NCBI GenBank assembly: GCA_020465985.1
Contig: JAANYP010004457.1
Location: 1-64,000, forward strand
Reading direction: 5' to 3'
DNA from: Centrapalus pauciflorus
Lineage: Eukaryota > Streptophyta > Magnoliopsida > Asterales > Asteraceae
DNA: 64,000 bases
Numbering within the stretch: position 1 is the first letter of the stretch; the number at the start of each line of letters is the position of its first letter. Positions 34,223-47,034 of this stretch are shown here, piece after piece. Below the pieces are notes generated by a model. It had not been told where the DNA came from, made no database searches, and saw only the letters and a list, made by a program, of their open reading frames with translations. A program made the translations under genes and the position numbers.

Positions 34223-35315
34223 ACTTCTTTATATCTTTATTAAAAAAATATTGTGTGTTTATAATGTTATTAAAATATAATAAAAACTACATATGTGTCA
34301 TACAAACAATATTAATTATTTTAAAGTAATTATTAATACAATACGATCATATTTCCTAACATTTTATTTATTGTAATTAGAATTAAAGTTTCATTAAATC
34401 TATTAAATATATATAGATTTAGAAATAGAAAATTTAAAAAGAATGTTAAAACAATATCTATTATTCATTTATATTAAAAAAAGATAAATAATACATATAA
34501 CAAATAACAATATTACTCATTTATTTTTATATCAATTAGTCTTTATTTTAAGGGTTTATTATTAAAAAAAACCAACAATTTTCACGTTTTCTTTCCTTCG
34601 TGTTTTTTTTTTCATAAAAGTCCTTAAATTAATTTTTTCTTTCTGGTTTAATGAAATTTGGATATTGAAACCTGATTTTTCAGTTTTTAAAAACCAGGTT
34701 TACTAATTATAATTGGGCTCTAATAGTCAAGTTTCACAAAAGAAAAATTTAATATCGGGATTTTTTGGGAAAAAAATAACATCAAAGGACGAAAACGTAA
34801 AAACCGTAAAAACATGTTAATTTTTTTCATAATAAACCCATATTTTAATTTTAATTTTAAAAATAATTCGCATTAAACTAGCATACATATAATAAAAGGG
34901 TTTTAAAAAAACTTAAAACTATCTCGTGACCCGACAGAATATTTATATTATAAAAATGTATATTAAATAAATAAAATTCAAAAATATTCTAAAACCTATA
35001 GAGTTTCGTGTCATTTCCCAACTAAAAATGTATCCATTTGTCTAAAGATAGATGAGTATTGAGTCACTAGAACCACCAACACATTAGTAATGTGCTTTAA
35101 CTTTGGTTTTTCTTAAATCAATTTTTCGTAGTGGCCTTTTAATTTATTTCCTTAATTATATCTTATGTTTCCATTTGTATTTATTTCTTTAATAATATCT
35201 AATGTTTCCATTTGTTTAAAAAGATAGATGAGTATGATGCACTAAAGTCACTTATATATTTATATTTTTAGTTATCTTTTGAAAATCTGAACAAATTAAT
35301 TAGGTCGATTCGATT
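34223..35315. other. AT-rich spacer
   Basis: Very AT-rich sequence with no conserved coding potential. I see no terminal repeats that would define an element. Confidence 0.6.
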
Positions 35316-36211
35316 CAGGTGCGGACTCATCCTTTACGGGTAGGAGTCAAACGATCCCGAGAACTTTTTATTTTTACGTATTATATATAAAAAAAATTCG
35401 ATCCCAATGATTTTTAAAGTTCGATCCCAATATTCTTGTTAGCTTTTATAAATTTTGCACATATAGATAAATCTAGTTAAAAAAATCTAAGAAAATATAT
35501 AAAAACTTAATAGTTTCTTACCCATTTAACAAATATTTTAACATATCTTTGCTTTAATTTATTGGACTAATTAAGTTTTAGAGTGTTGTCTTGTTAGACA
35601 TTTGGGCTTGGGCTAGGGTAGAAACCTAGATAGATCAAGCCATGAATTCGCTTTGATGATTGGACCACCGTGCCATGGGATCACTGGCTTGCGCTGCCTG
35701 TCCGTCTCCGTCTTAGAGAGTCAGACTCTCAGCTAAATCAGACTCTCACTCTCTTTCACTCTCTGCCTCTCTGGAACAAGTGAATGACCAAACAAGAAAA
35801 AGTGAAGGTAATCATGTAAATGTTTCTAACTTTTATCTTTTTATGCCCCTTTCTACTATGCTTTAGTTTTCTAAATGCTTTTTTTCCTTACTTTTTATAT
35901 TGTTAATACTTTGTTTTTTATTATTAAGTTATTTATACAATATGATTATATGAATATATGATAGAAATATAGAGTATTTGATACGTAGATCGTTAGTTGT
36001 TTAACATTAAGTTATATTTATTTAATGTAATTAGAGAATATGGATCAATTAATAACATTGTAGTTTTTAATTATTTGTTTTATTACTTAATCAAAATGAA
36101 CCGACTCAAATTTTCAAGATTTGAAAAATTATTAAAGGGCGACAAATGATCGTAGTCTCATTACGTCACTAAATTTCGACACCTACAAAAAATTTTCTAG
36201 ATCCGCCACTG
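35316..36211. mobile_element. Non-autonomous hAT transposon
   Basis: 896 bp. Left end CAGGTGCGGACTCATCC; right end, read inwards, CAGTGGCGGATCTAG; both fit the CAG(T)G..GCGGA ends of plant hAT elements. The flanking 8-bp duplications are ATTCGATT (35308-35315) and ATTCGATG (36212-36219), seven of eight identical. The interior has a GC-richer, leader-like part (35610-35800, with CT repeats) but no transposase, so it is a deletion derivative. Confidence 0.75.
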
Positions 36212-37290
36212 ATTCGATGTAACCCACGTTGATCACAACTCGACCCGAGTCAATGGAGATTTTAATTTTTAATTTTTTGAATGTTTTAATGATGATAGAT
36301 ACTTAATGTAATGAAGTATGCTACTATTCTACAGGCACGCCAAGTCTCCAAAAAATATGTTAGTTATATATTCTTGTCTCTAGTGTTACACCAAAGCATA
36401 CTTCTATAGTGTGGAATTTTGATTAGTCCACATAATAGTTGACTTCATACATGCATGATTAGAAGCTTACTGTTTTTATAAAGTCAGTTGTGGAAAGTTA
36501 TTGGTTAAAAATATTTTTTTTTTAAACTTTATTATGATTACACATTTTGATCAAATAAATGGTAGTTTTTCCTTTAATTATTAAGACCCAAGGTATACTT
36601 TCCCTGTTGGAGTGGGCGGCATGCCATCTCAGATTCTCAGCCTAAACCCGATGGGAACATCGCCCCCCGCTAGCGACCCCGCTAAGATCGAATGACCCCG
36701 ACTTGAGTTACTCCTCTGCTCGGCTTCTACTCTCTCTCTCTCTCTCTAAAAAATTAATTGAATAATGAGTTTTGAGATAGAAATATTGGTGTGGTGGATA
36801 TTTTCAAAAATTAAAATGAAAATGATGGAGAGAGAAAAACTGATGTGACATTGAGGTGTCCAAAATGGTATATTTGGGAAGAGTGGGTACACCCCTCATT
36901 GTTGAATTCAATATTTATATAGTTTCAAGAAACCAATCTTATCCATTAGATTAAAATTCAAGGGTTATAAAAGTAACGTCAATTTTATAAAAAATGAAAC
37001 TTTATGTCAAAAGTTTGAAATAAAAAACAAAAGTAAGATGCATGTTGAAAGCAATAACTTATTTACGTTCCTTTTTGTTTATTTTAGATGAATGTATGCT
37101 ATTTGCATCAGATAAACAACCATCGATGATTATAGGAGGAATGATGAAAGTAATATGTCGAACATTAATTTATACGGTTTTAAAGCAACACAACAAACTT
37201 GCATATATTTATTTTTTTATTCTAACGAATTATTATACTTATCGTTGTAGAAAGTACGACAATAATGTTATAGACTGATGAATTCTCTAA
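36212..37290. other. Intergenic, with a short GC-rich patch
   Basis: Mostly AT-rich. A GC-richer patch at 36605-36725, next to (TC)n at 36731-36747, stands out but encodes nothing I recognise. Confidence 0.5.
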
Positions 37291-37522
37291 GGTTCCGTTT
37301 GGATTATATGAATTTAAAATGATGGATTTTAAAATGACAGGATTTTGAAATCTTCAAAGGGATGGATGGATTATGAAATGTGGAGGAGTGAGGAATATGA
37401 AATCCTAAATGAGCTAAATCTTTCTCTTGTATGAGCTAAATCTTTATCCAAACATGACAATGAAATATTTCGAAATTCAAATCCTAAATGAGTTGTTTAA
37501 ATCCTTCGAACCAAACGACACC
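37291..37522. mobile_element. Tourist-like (PIF/Harbinger) MITE
   Basis: 232 bp with ends GGTTCCGTTTGGATT and, read inwards from the right, GGTGTCGTTTGGTTC (11 of 15 identical), flanked by the 3-bp duplication TAA on both sides. Size, TAA duplication and the CGTTTGG ends fit Tourist-like MITEs. Non-coding. Confidence 0.78.
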
Positions 37523-38118
37523 TAATAGTTTATCAATAAGTACGACAATGATGTTATATATAGACCAAAGAATTCTAATAGTTTATCAAAATGCATTAAA
37601 TTTGAGTTTCGTCATCTCGTACATACAAAGTCATTAAATATCAACATAAAGTTGGTGTTCAAAATTGGTGTTCCAATGATCAATTGTTGTTATTTAGCGA
37701 AAGAAAAATGATTGTTACTGAAAACTGATGTTTGAATGTTTGTGTTCCAATTTGTGGTTTGAATGAAGAAAATGTTTTTGTTGAAAACTTGATACTAAAC
37801 TTTGTTAAATTAGCAAAGGACGACTTATTTTGTAGGATTTTTTTAATTAAAAAAAATTCCTAAAGTTGTTTTATTTTTGTATAACTCTAGTTCTGATCTA
37901 ATCATACCAAATGAGTTGTAGTCCAATGGTACCAAGATGCTAAATGAGATCCCAAGGTTGAGGGTTCGACTCTTATTATGGACAAAGGTATAGATTTAGA
38001 AATTAAATTAGATGAGTGTGTGAGTTCTGATGCAAAAAAAATTCTGATCCAATTATGGGTGTGGTTTGTCATTGTTTCAAATAATAGAAAGTTTATCTAA
38101 TTAAGAATTGATGAATCA

Positions 38119-38654
<536 letters not shown>

Positions 38655-38732
<78 letters not shown>
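38655..38732. repeat. (TA)n microsatellite, right of MITE
   Basis: About 78 bases of TA continuing the tract interrupted by the MITE. Confidence 0.97.
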
Positions 38733-38737
<5 letters not shown>

Positions 38738-40276
38738 CCAAATGAGGAACGCCAATGGTGTTTTTCTTTCTTTTTCTTTAGTTTAAATTTTCACGTTTAT
38801 CTTAGCGTTATCTTTTATTTAGCCCTTTTATTTTGATAAATTTATGTTTAGTTATATTTTAATATTTATTATTACAATATTTTTATACACACTTAAAATT
38901 ATGATTTTAATTATACTTATGTTTGGAGTTGTCTTTTGAAACTATATCATGTTATGTTTAATTGTATGAAAAAGACTTACTATTCACATGTATGGAGTAA
39001 GCCAATTGCGTATTTTCTTTTCTTTTTTTTTTTTGTTTTAAATTTAAATTTTTCATAACACATCATTATCTTAGCGTTGTCTTTTAATTACCTCTTTTAT
39101 TTTAATAATTTTTTTTTGGTCCTATGTTAACATTTATTATTACAAAATTCTTACACAATTAAAATTATGATTTCAATTATACTTATATTTGGAGTTGTTT
39201 TTTGAAACTATTATGGTATGTTTAATTGTATGAAAAAGATTTTATTATATATTCAAATGCACAATACTTGTTTTTATAATTAAAATGTAACTATTTAATA
39301 TTAAGATTTTTTTATTGAATATGATAATGTAAAACTTTGAACATTACTATTATACCGTTGATAAACCCTAATCAATGTATTGGAGACATTACCGTTATAA
39401 ATTTATTGATATATTTGATCATAAAACCGACAAATTAAATTGACGATTAAACCTAATCAATGTCAAATTTTCAAATGGGTTATGAATAATTAATTAATTA
39501 AATCTGGTTCCGATTTATCTAATAAGACATTCTAATCTTAACATCGGAAAATCTAGAAAACCAATAATAAGAACCAACAGTATCATTTATTTTGCTTCTT
39601 GATATCAGCTTTGCAGTTTCACTCTTCGATCATGATTCAGTTGTGTTTCGTTATTTGAATTGTTTAAAAGTTTATTTGTTTTTATATTTATTTCTGTAAC
39701 TAATATTTTAGATCCCGTATCAACGTGCGGCGGTTGTTCGACAACTCGTTTATGTATATGAAAAAAGTGATTATGAATTATTTATTTTGATATAAAAAAA
39801 CTTTTTAATTTATTTTTTTATTTAACTTAATACTTTTTTTTATTCAATTAAAATTGATATTTTGTCTTATCGAGTCCACATGAGAAAGCATCTTTAACGA
39901 CTAGCCAAAGCCATAGAATGAGACATAAGCAGACGAAATAAGAGACCTAATTTAGTCAGATTTATTTTATTACTACCTCGGTACGAATTTGCACCCAAAA
40001 AAAATACAGTTTAAATAATAGATAATTTTTAAATATTTATTATACAAATTAGTTTATGAAACCATGTATTACCGTGGATAATTTTTAAAAAACTAATTGG
40101 TTACATAAAATATATGTAAACATAAAATTAAATCATATAAGTATTAACTTTTAAAAAAAAATACAAGAAAAGTACTATTATGTATATATCTTTTAAATAT
40201 ACATATAATAGTTAAATTTTTAACATTCTTTTAAATTGTTTAATTCTATGTGTGTGTGTGTATATTTAATCGATAT
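38733..40276. other. AT-rich intergenic sequence
   Basis: No gene recognised. Two diverged copies of one sequence lie at about 38810-38960 and 39060-39240 (both with CTTAGCGTT, TTATTATTACAA and TGGAGTTGT followed by TTTTGAAACTAT), indicating an old local duplication. Confidence 0.6.
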
Positions 40277-40610
40277 CCGGGATGGCTTTTAGGGTGTGCA
40301 GGAGGCTCGATCACCTAGGACCCCTAATTTGTAGTTTCTCAAAGTCATAATAAAGATCTCAGTTCAGACCAATATAAATTTTCTGCATTTGACGCATACA
40401 CGTGCATGTGTGCATTAAAATGAAATTCATGTTAAATTTAATTTAATTCGTATTATTAATATTAATTTCTCACTAATCATTTTTTTTTTGTCGTTCACGA
40501 TTCCAGTTTACCTATTAAAATTGAGTTTCAAATGACCAATTTATTGTTTAAAAGTTTAACAGTCTTGTAATTAGAAGCAAAGGGCCTCCAAAATCCATGA
40601 GACAACCCTG
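40277..40610. mobile_element. Small hAT MITE
   Basis: 334 bp. Left end CCGGGATGGCTTTTAGGG and right end, read inwards, CAGGGTTGTCTCATGG. A perfect 8-bp duplication, ATCGATAT, flanks it (40269-40276 and 40611-40618). Non-coding. Confidence 0.82.
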
Positions 40611-40784
40611 ATCGATATAACTTGAAAATTCAATTACGTAAAATGTAATGTTTATATATACTTTATAACAACACATAAAATGTTATAAAGTATGATTTTA
40701 TTAATATTGTTTTATGTTTACTTTTTAAATATTTTATTATTGTTTATATAATCAGTATTTAATTTTAATAAATATCTAATTGTA

Positions 40785-40790
<6 letters not shown>

Positions 40791-40881
<91 letters not shown>
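40791..40881. repeat. (CA)n(TA)n microsatellite
   Basis: About 28 bases of CA followed by about 63 bases of TA. Confidence 0.97.
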
Positions 40882-40882
<1 letters not shown>

Positions 40883-40950
40883 CAATATAATTGTTAAAAA
40901 ATAACAGATTTCAAATAGATAAAATGATGAAAAATAATGGATAGAATTAA

Positions 40951-41711
40951 TCTATATCTATAAACTAATAAAAAAGTAATTATACTCATTTTGTGAGCCC
41001 ACGTGTCATTAGCATGAATCCACACGTGTCATTTATAGTTTTTAAAAACAAAAAAGAAATTTAAACTTTATTTATCCAAATCTAATATAACCTATTTTTA
41101 ATTTCAAAATCAATTCTAACAAAATCTAATACTCTACTACCTTATTAATTATAATATTATATAATAAAAGTTTTAAAAAAATATAAAAACTAATTACTAT
41201 TCGAAATATATATAATTAATAGGTCATCTTAAATAATAATATTACTCGTATATACTTTCATGTATATATATTCATCTTAAATAAACTAGTTAGTTATTAA
41301 TGTTTATAGATTTTAAAATAATTGTATTTATCTTGTATTTTATTTTATTATAAAATAATAATTTGTATTCATCTTTCTAGGTGAAATGAGGTGATGCTAT
41401 GCGAAAAATTGTTTTCTCTATTATAATATAAATTAAAAATATTAAAATTGTATATATTTATTTATGTTTACAGATTTTAGAAAAAACTAATTGTATCTAT
41501 CCTTTATTTTATTTTATATTAAAAATAATAATGTTGTATTTATCTTTATGGTGAATTTATGGATGTTAGGAAAAAATTAATTGTATTATCTTATATTTTA
41601 TTTTATATTAAAAATAATAATGTTGTAGTTATTTATTAATGTTTATAGATATTAAAAAATAAATTGTATTTATTTTTATTTTATTTTATTATAAATATAA
41701 TAATGTTGTAT
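40951..41711. repeat. Helitron-like start and degenerate tandem repeat
   Basis: TCTATATCTATAAACTAATA after an A at 40951 resembles the Helitron start at 5986, with the same CCACGTGTCA context soon after; no 3' end was found. From about 41290 a unit of roughly 95-110 bases, with GTTTATAGATTTT and ATTTTATTTTATTATAAA, recurs about four times with variation. The MULE interrupts the last unit. Confidence 0.45.
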
Positions 41712-41720
41712 TTATATTTT

Positions 41721-43632
41721 GGGCAAATAACCAAAAATAGTAACAACTTTTGACATTTTTATCATTAATAGTAACATTATTTATTTTTTATCATTAATAG
41801 TAACAACTTTTTATTTTTCTATCAATAATAGTAATGGGTGACCTGCAAACCTGTTTAGCAGGTCACCAACTTTTCATTTATCAATAATAGTAACATTTTT
41901 TCATATTTTTATCAATAATAGTAATATATCAAATTAAAAACATAATTTTTATTTTATTTTGTTAAGTTTTCTAATATTTCATAAACACAAAAAATAAACC
42001 AAATTTTTATTCCGAATATTTACGGATAGATAATATTCGATTATTTATTCCCAACTATATATAATATTAATGAAAAAAATACTATGAATCATTTCAATTT
42101 TCACTTATTCCAACAAAAAAACTACGAACCATCATTTTCTTAGTTTTTCCGAATAAAATAATACAAATCGTTCCATTTTTTTAGTTTTTTCCAATATAAA
42201 TGGATCATAGTTTTTTTATTTAAAAAAAAATCAAAATGGATCTCAATATTTTTCATTCATAAAACTATCAACCACAATAAGACATGATTTTTCCATTCAT
42301 TGAAAAACTAAAAAATGAATGGGTCGCAATACTTTTTCAATCGTATTACTTTTCATTTGGAATAATTACAAATTGAACGGTTTTTTTGTAAATTCCGAAC
42401 GAAATTGATTACAAATCATTCAACTTTTAGCTTTTCCGAATGAAAAACTATAGCCCAGTCATGTTTTTAAGTTTTTTTACAAAAAAAAACTATAAATCAT
42501 TTTGAGGTTCGTAGTTTTCAACAACGAAAAAAACACTTGCTAAACCAATTTCCATAATTTAACACCTTATAACACAATCAACTCATTTAAATTAGAGGTT
42601 TTTTACCTTCCCAAGTTAAAGAACTCCACAACCCAAGATAAAGATGAATTCCAGAGCTCAATTCGTTCCGTTTCGACTTTTTTTTCTGTCTGTTTGCTCT
42701 TACAAACACACAAAACACTTCTCAATTGTTTTTGGAATGAATAAAAATGCAGCAAAGAGTTAAACGTGTTATACATATAAACATATCGTTTATAATGCGG
42801 GTTCGACATCGATACCCGATCTGTTATCAATATTTCATAATTAATATCAATATTCTCATTTAATTCTGTGGTCTAATAATTATTAATAATACGCTAGAAT
42901 GATAACCCGGTGACATGTATACTCGACCCCGACACGTGTTCATTTCACTAATCGTCATACCATTGCCCCAAGCAATATTAATAATTTAATCAACCAATAA
43001 ATTAAATCCACGAAATATTTCTCAAAGACGGGGTGTTACAATTTTTAACTACACAAAAAATTATGAATAAATGTGGTTTATAGTTTTTCTGCTTGAAAAA
43101 TATTGCAACCAATTTTTTTTTAGTTTTCTATATAAAAAAACCTACAGCCCATTTAGATCGAAAAAACTAAAAAACCAAAATAGTTCATATTATTTTGTTG
43201 GAAAAAACTAAAAATAGAGTGATTTATAGTTTTTTAGTTTGGAAAAATTGAAATTGAAATGATTTGTATTATTTTTTTTTCGTTCATATTATATATAATT
43301 GTGAATAAATAATCAAATATTATCTAATCGTAAATAAATATTCGGAATAAAAATTTGGTTTATTTTGGTGTTTATGAAATATTAGAAAACTTAATAAAAT
43401 AAATAAATCATGTTTTTAATTTAATATGTTACTATTATTGATAAAAATCTGAAAATATATTACTATTTTTGATAACTGAAAAGTTGGTGACCTGCTAAAC
43501 TGGTTTGCAGGTCACCCATTACTATTATTGATAGAAAAATAAAAAGTTGTTACTATTAATGGTAAGAAATAAATAATGTTACTATTAATGATAAAAATGT
43601 CAAAAGTTGTTACTATTTTTGATCATTTGCCC
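41721..43632. mobile_element. Mutator-like element with long terminal inverted repeats
   Basis: Starts GGGCAAATAACC and ends GATCATTTGCCC. The flanking 9-bp duplication TTATATTTT (41712-41720 and 43633-43641) is the Mutator hallmark. The inverted repeats are roughly 575 bp each (41721 to about 42300 and about 43057 to 43632) and carry TTAATAGTAACA subterminal repeats. Each arm has the hairpin GGTGACCTGC-loop-GCAGGTCACC. No transposase is encoded. The centre holds a piece of gypsy LTR. A truncated relative lies at 11350-11684. Confidence 0.88.
42540..43040 (-). repeat. Gypsy LTR fragment inside the MULE
   Basis: The segment ends GACGGGGTGTTACA at 43040, the usual plus-strand end of a minus-oriented gypsy LTR, and contains LTR-like sequence (GACACGTGTTC, CCACGAAATATTTCTCAAAG). 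The left limit is uncertain. It separates the two MULE arms, so either a gypsy LTR inserted there or the MULE carries it as cargo. Confidence 0.5.
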
Positions 43633-43641
43633 TTATATTTT

Positions 43642-44493
43642 TTGATGAAATATAGTAACACCACGTGGCAAATTGTGTTCACCCGTATTATAAGTAACAA
43701 ATTTATTATTATTTGTGGCTTAATCAATTTTTATGAAATTACAATTAGTTTATAACCATAAGTTATTATTAAATTTAACAAATATAATCATCCATTATTA
43801 TAAACAGACACTTACTTTGAGACAATTTATGTATCACCCTATTGTAAATCTCTTTAAATTCCACTTGTAACAAAGTTAGCACATATATACAACACAACAA
43901 CAATACTCAACATTCTCAAAAAACAACTCTAGCTGGTCGGAAGCAATAATCTAGTCACTAATTAGTCTACCGGAAGCAACAATGCGGACGTCTTATCGAG
44001 AGGAACTCGAAATAGCCTGGGTAGCCCACACCACAAAGTAGTGTTTAGGCGAGGACCTTTGGGTTGGGAATAACCCAACATGCCTTTCTACTCAACTCAA
44101 CGTCTCAACGATATCTCAACAACATCACTATGCTCTACAATATACTACTATGTGCAATTAACAAAAGAAGAATTCACTCGGAATTCGTTTGGTTCTTAAA
44201 ATACTCCTATTAGAAAATAGTAATTTCAACAAAAGTGCATGTCAAAAGAAGGTTTTCGATTACTCGACTGCAATGCTGCAATCCACTAACCACGTCAACT
44301 AGCATCCTGCTCGATCTACCAGATCTCCATTAGCTCCTGACAACGTATAACACGACTACGTTACAACTACAACTCAACTAGTACAACATATACAATTCAA
44401 TATATCCACTATCACTCTGTTCACCTCAGGTCCACTAGGAACTCTTATCTACGTATACTATAACCACTTTACCACTACCACTCGCTTAACTAT
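43642..44493. other. Possible old LTR fragment
   Basis: GC content is higher than in the flanks. Stretches such as GTAGCCCACACCACAAAG and GGTTGGGAATAACCC recall regions of minus-strand gypsy LTRs, but no borders are visible. No coding capacity. Confidence 0.4.
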
Positions 44494-45561
44494 TGACGAG
44501 GTGTCGTTGTAGCTCACTGAAAAAGACCTAAATACCTACTAGTGTAGGGAAGTAAGGGTCGAATCCACAGGGAGCTTGGAGTTTTATTAGGGTTAATGTG
44601 CTAGTCAAATTTGTAACTTAAAAGCGAGTAAAATGTTGGATTGATTGTTTGGCAAAGTGATTTAAAACTAATATTACTTCTAAAGCAATGACGTAGCAAA
44701 TAACAATTAACTAACAAATCAAGTTGGAAAGATAACCATTTACGAATTCCATACGGCGCAAGATTTTATTAATTGAACATAATATAATGGTCACAAAGAC
44801 ATAACCAATTTCGCAATCATATTAATCATGAATAACTTTAATCAATAAATATCGGTATAACGCATGCAACATTCATTATTTTTCTTAACCCCTAAGCTAT
44901 GGACTCGGCACAAGTAATGACATTACGATGAACTATCTTACTTTTACCAATCAAATCATTCATTTATAATACCAATCACAAGTACATCATTTGTGTGAAA
45001 TCCAATAAACATAAACACATCAATACAAATATTAATGTTCAAAATAGTAAAACTTAGCCTTAGTTCCTCCGAAAATGGATATGGAGAGCTTAGCCTTCCA
45101 TCGCGTGTTCTTGACCGACAATGATTGTAGAAATCATCTTCGGGCTTGTAGACAGTGAAAGATTGACACTCCGGGACTTCGTACTTGATTCGTGAATCGA
45201 CCGTAGCAGGGCTTCGCTAGTGGTTTTAATAAAATGGGAATTAGAATTCGTATAGCAGGGTTTTTACGCCGCAGGGGCGTAGCCCTACGCCCCTTATGCG
45301 CACTAGGGCTCCAAATTTTTAATCAGGGGCTCATGTGGGCCCCTGAGCCTATTTCTCAACTTTAAATCGTACTGTTTTGGAGCGTAGGGGCATAGCCCTA
45401 CTCCCCGACCTGCGCCTCTCGAGCTGAATTTTTTCGAGGTGCTTTTAAATGACTTCTGGCCCTGAAAAAGAAACACTGCGTAAAAGTTCGAAGTTACGAT
45501 GTGAAAATGCATATATGAACCTTTAAAACTGCCGAAAACACGCAATAATACAGTCTCATCA
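44494..45561 (-). repeat. Athila 3' LTR
   Basis: 1,068 bp. In element orientation it starts TGATGAGACTG and ends CTCGTCA. The segment TAAGGGTCGAATCCACAGGG (about 44550-44570) recurs in the 5' remnant. The first 110 bases match 57485-57590. Confidence 0.87.
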
Positions 45562-45575
45562 AACCTCCCCAACTT
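45562..45575 (-). promoter_or_regulatory. Athila polypurine tract
   Basis: Minus-strand AAGTTGGGGAGGTT abuts the 3' LTR start. Confidence 0.8.
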
Positions 45576-45947
45576 AACTCTTGATCGTCCCTGAACAAGC
45601 CTTAGAATCGATCTATCTATACCGTTTGTATTAGCAGTGTGTTCGGTAAGTCCAAATTAAGTCAGCATTCGCAATAATGCATTAAAATTTTGAATGTAAG
45701 CTCACAAACATTTTCTTTAAGTCACTATAATGTATCTCACTCTTGGAAATTACTCTTTTAACTCTAGGTTACAAGCTTAAAACATGTGGGTCTTTTGACC
45801 ATCTTTTCCCTCTATGCATGTATACGACATTTATTACTTTTGATTACCACGCTTTGAATATATTTTTCATTTTAACTCGAGTTTTCAATCATAGCTTTCT
45901 AATTGGTCAATGTAGCAGGATTTGAGTCAATCGCTCCCAAACCAAAC
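45576..45947 (-). other. Athila 3' non-coding region, distal piece
   Basis: Non-coding part between the polypurine tract and the LTR4 insertion; it continues at 51808. No gene. Confidence 0.7.
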
Positions 45948-46781
45948 TGTAACAAGCTGAACTTTAATTAGTAACCATTAACATGATTGGCATTAATTAT
46001 TAAGTTTAGAGTTAATTAATATGTTAAATAAAATTTTAATGACATTTATTAGCTATGTATTTTCTTTACTAAGTTTATAAAAGTATATTTAAAGCCATAA
46101 GTTTTATATAAATAGTTTGTTATGTCAAGATAAAAGAATTGAAAGAAAATAAAGTATTGGGGATCAAATGTTGAAAATGAAACTTGTAATTTTATAACAA
46201 CCCAAATATGGGTTCTGCTCACTTTATTGTTGCAAGAAATCGAATCTCTCTACATTTCTGTCAAAGCTCACGGTTCATTCATCATCAAGGCTCACCAAAT
46301 TGCAACCAAAATTCAAGATTCAAAAGGAGAAATCAGCAAGAAACTTAAAGCAACAAGAATTATAACAAGATTGTTAGGTAATTATTCCTTTAATTTGTAT
46401 TTGGAATCTAAGGTTCCTGGGAAAAATAGTGTGAGTTCATGACTTCAAATTTATGAAATGGAGCTTGGTTTAATACTAGAAACTCTATATATATTGCATG
46501 CATGTAATCCTCATGAGTTTAGTTCATCACATTAGTATTTTGAAACCTTAAATTTATATTTTAAGATTAAGAATCTGAATTAATATTGCTGTTGGGATTT
46601 GCTTCGGTTTTGATCAAACGAGAAGGCCAAGAAGGTCATATGGCCTTCGGCCAAAACTTAAAGAAACATTTGTGTGTGTTTTAGATGCATCAATTTCTCT
46701 TGAACGTTACGGAATTATTGCTGGAAATAAGTAGAACAGAAGGGATATGTGCAACTGTGTGTTATGTGTGTTTTGCATGGA

Positions 46782-47000
46782 TACCGAAACCATTGAGATA
46801 ATACTAAAACCTCATGGTTTCGGTAATCCTAATCTACCGAGATGTACCTATGGCTACCGAGACCCATGAAACTACCGAGAACAACCTGAGATGTGTGTGT
46901 GTGTGTGTTTGCATAAAACCCATTACCGATTACCGAGACCCACACTACCGAGAACCAACCCATACTGAAACCTTCAAGGTTTCGGTAATCCATAATCCTC
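46782..47000 (+). promoter_or_regulatory. TACCGAA motif array in LTR4
   Basis: About ten copies of TACCGAAACC, TACCGAGACC or GGTTTCGGTA, for example at 46783, 46815, 46836, 46855, 46874, 46929, 46946 and 46978. A GT microsatellite sits inside it (46888-46907). Confidence 0.75.
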
Positions 47001-47034
47001 ATTACCAAAACAGCACCAAGCATATATGTATGTG

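Noticed and set aside
35600..35830. GC-richer segment resembling a first exon
   Set aside because: Inside the hAT element; no open frame of use and no conserved protein.
36605..36725. GC-rich patch as possible gene remnant
   Set aside because: No protein match in any frame by eye; too short.
45303..45572. 89-codon ORF in the Athila LTR
   Set aside because: Starts at the LTR terminus TGATGAGACTG; chance frame in LTR sequence.
46227..46442. 71-codon ORF in LTR4
   Set aside because: Located in LTR transcribed-type sequence; no family resemblance.
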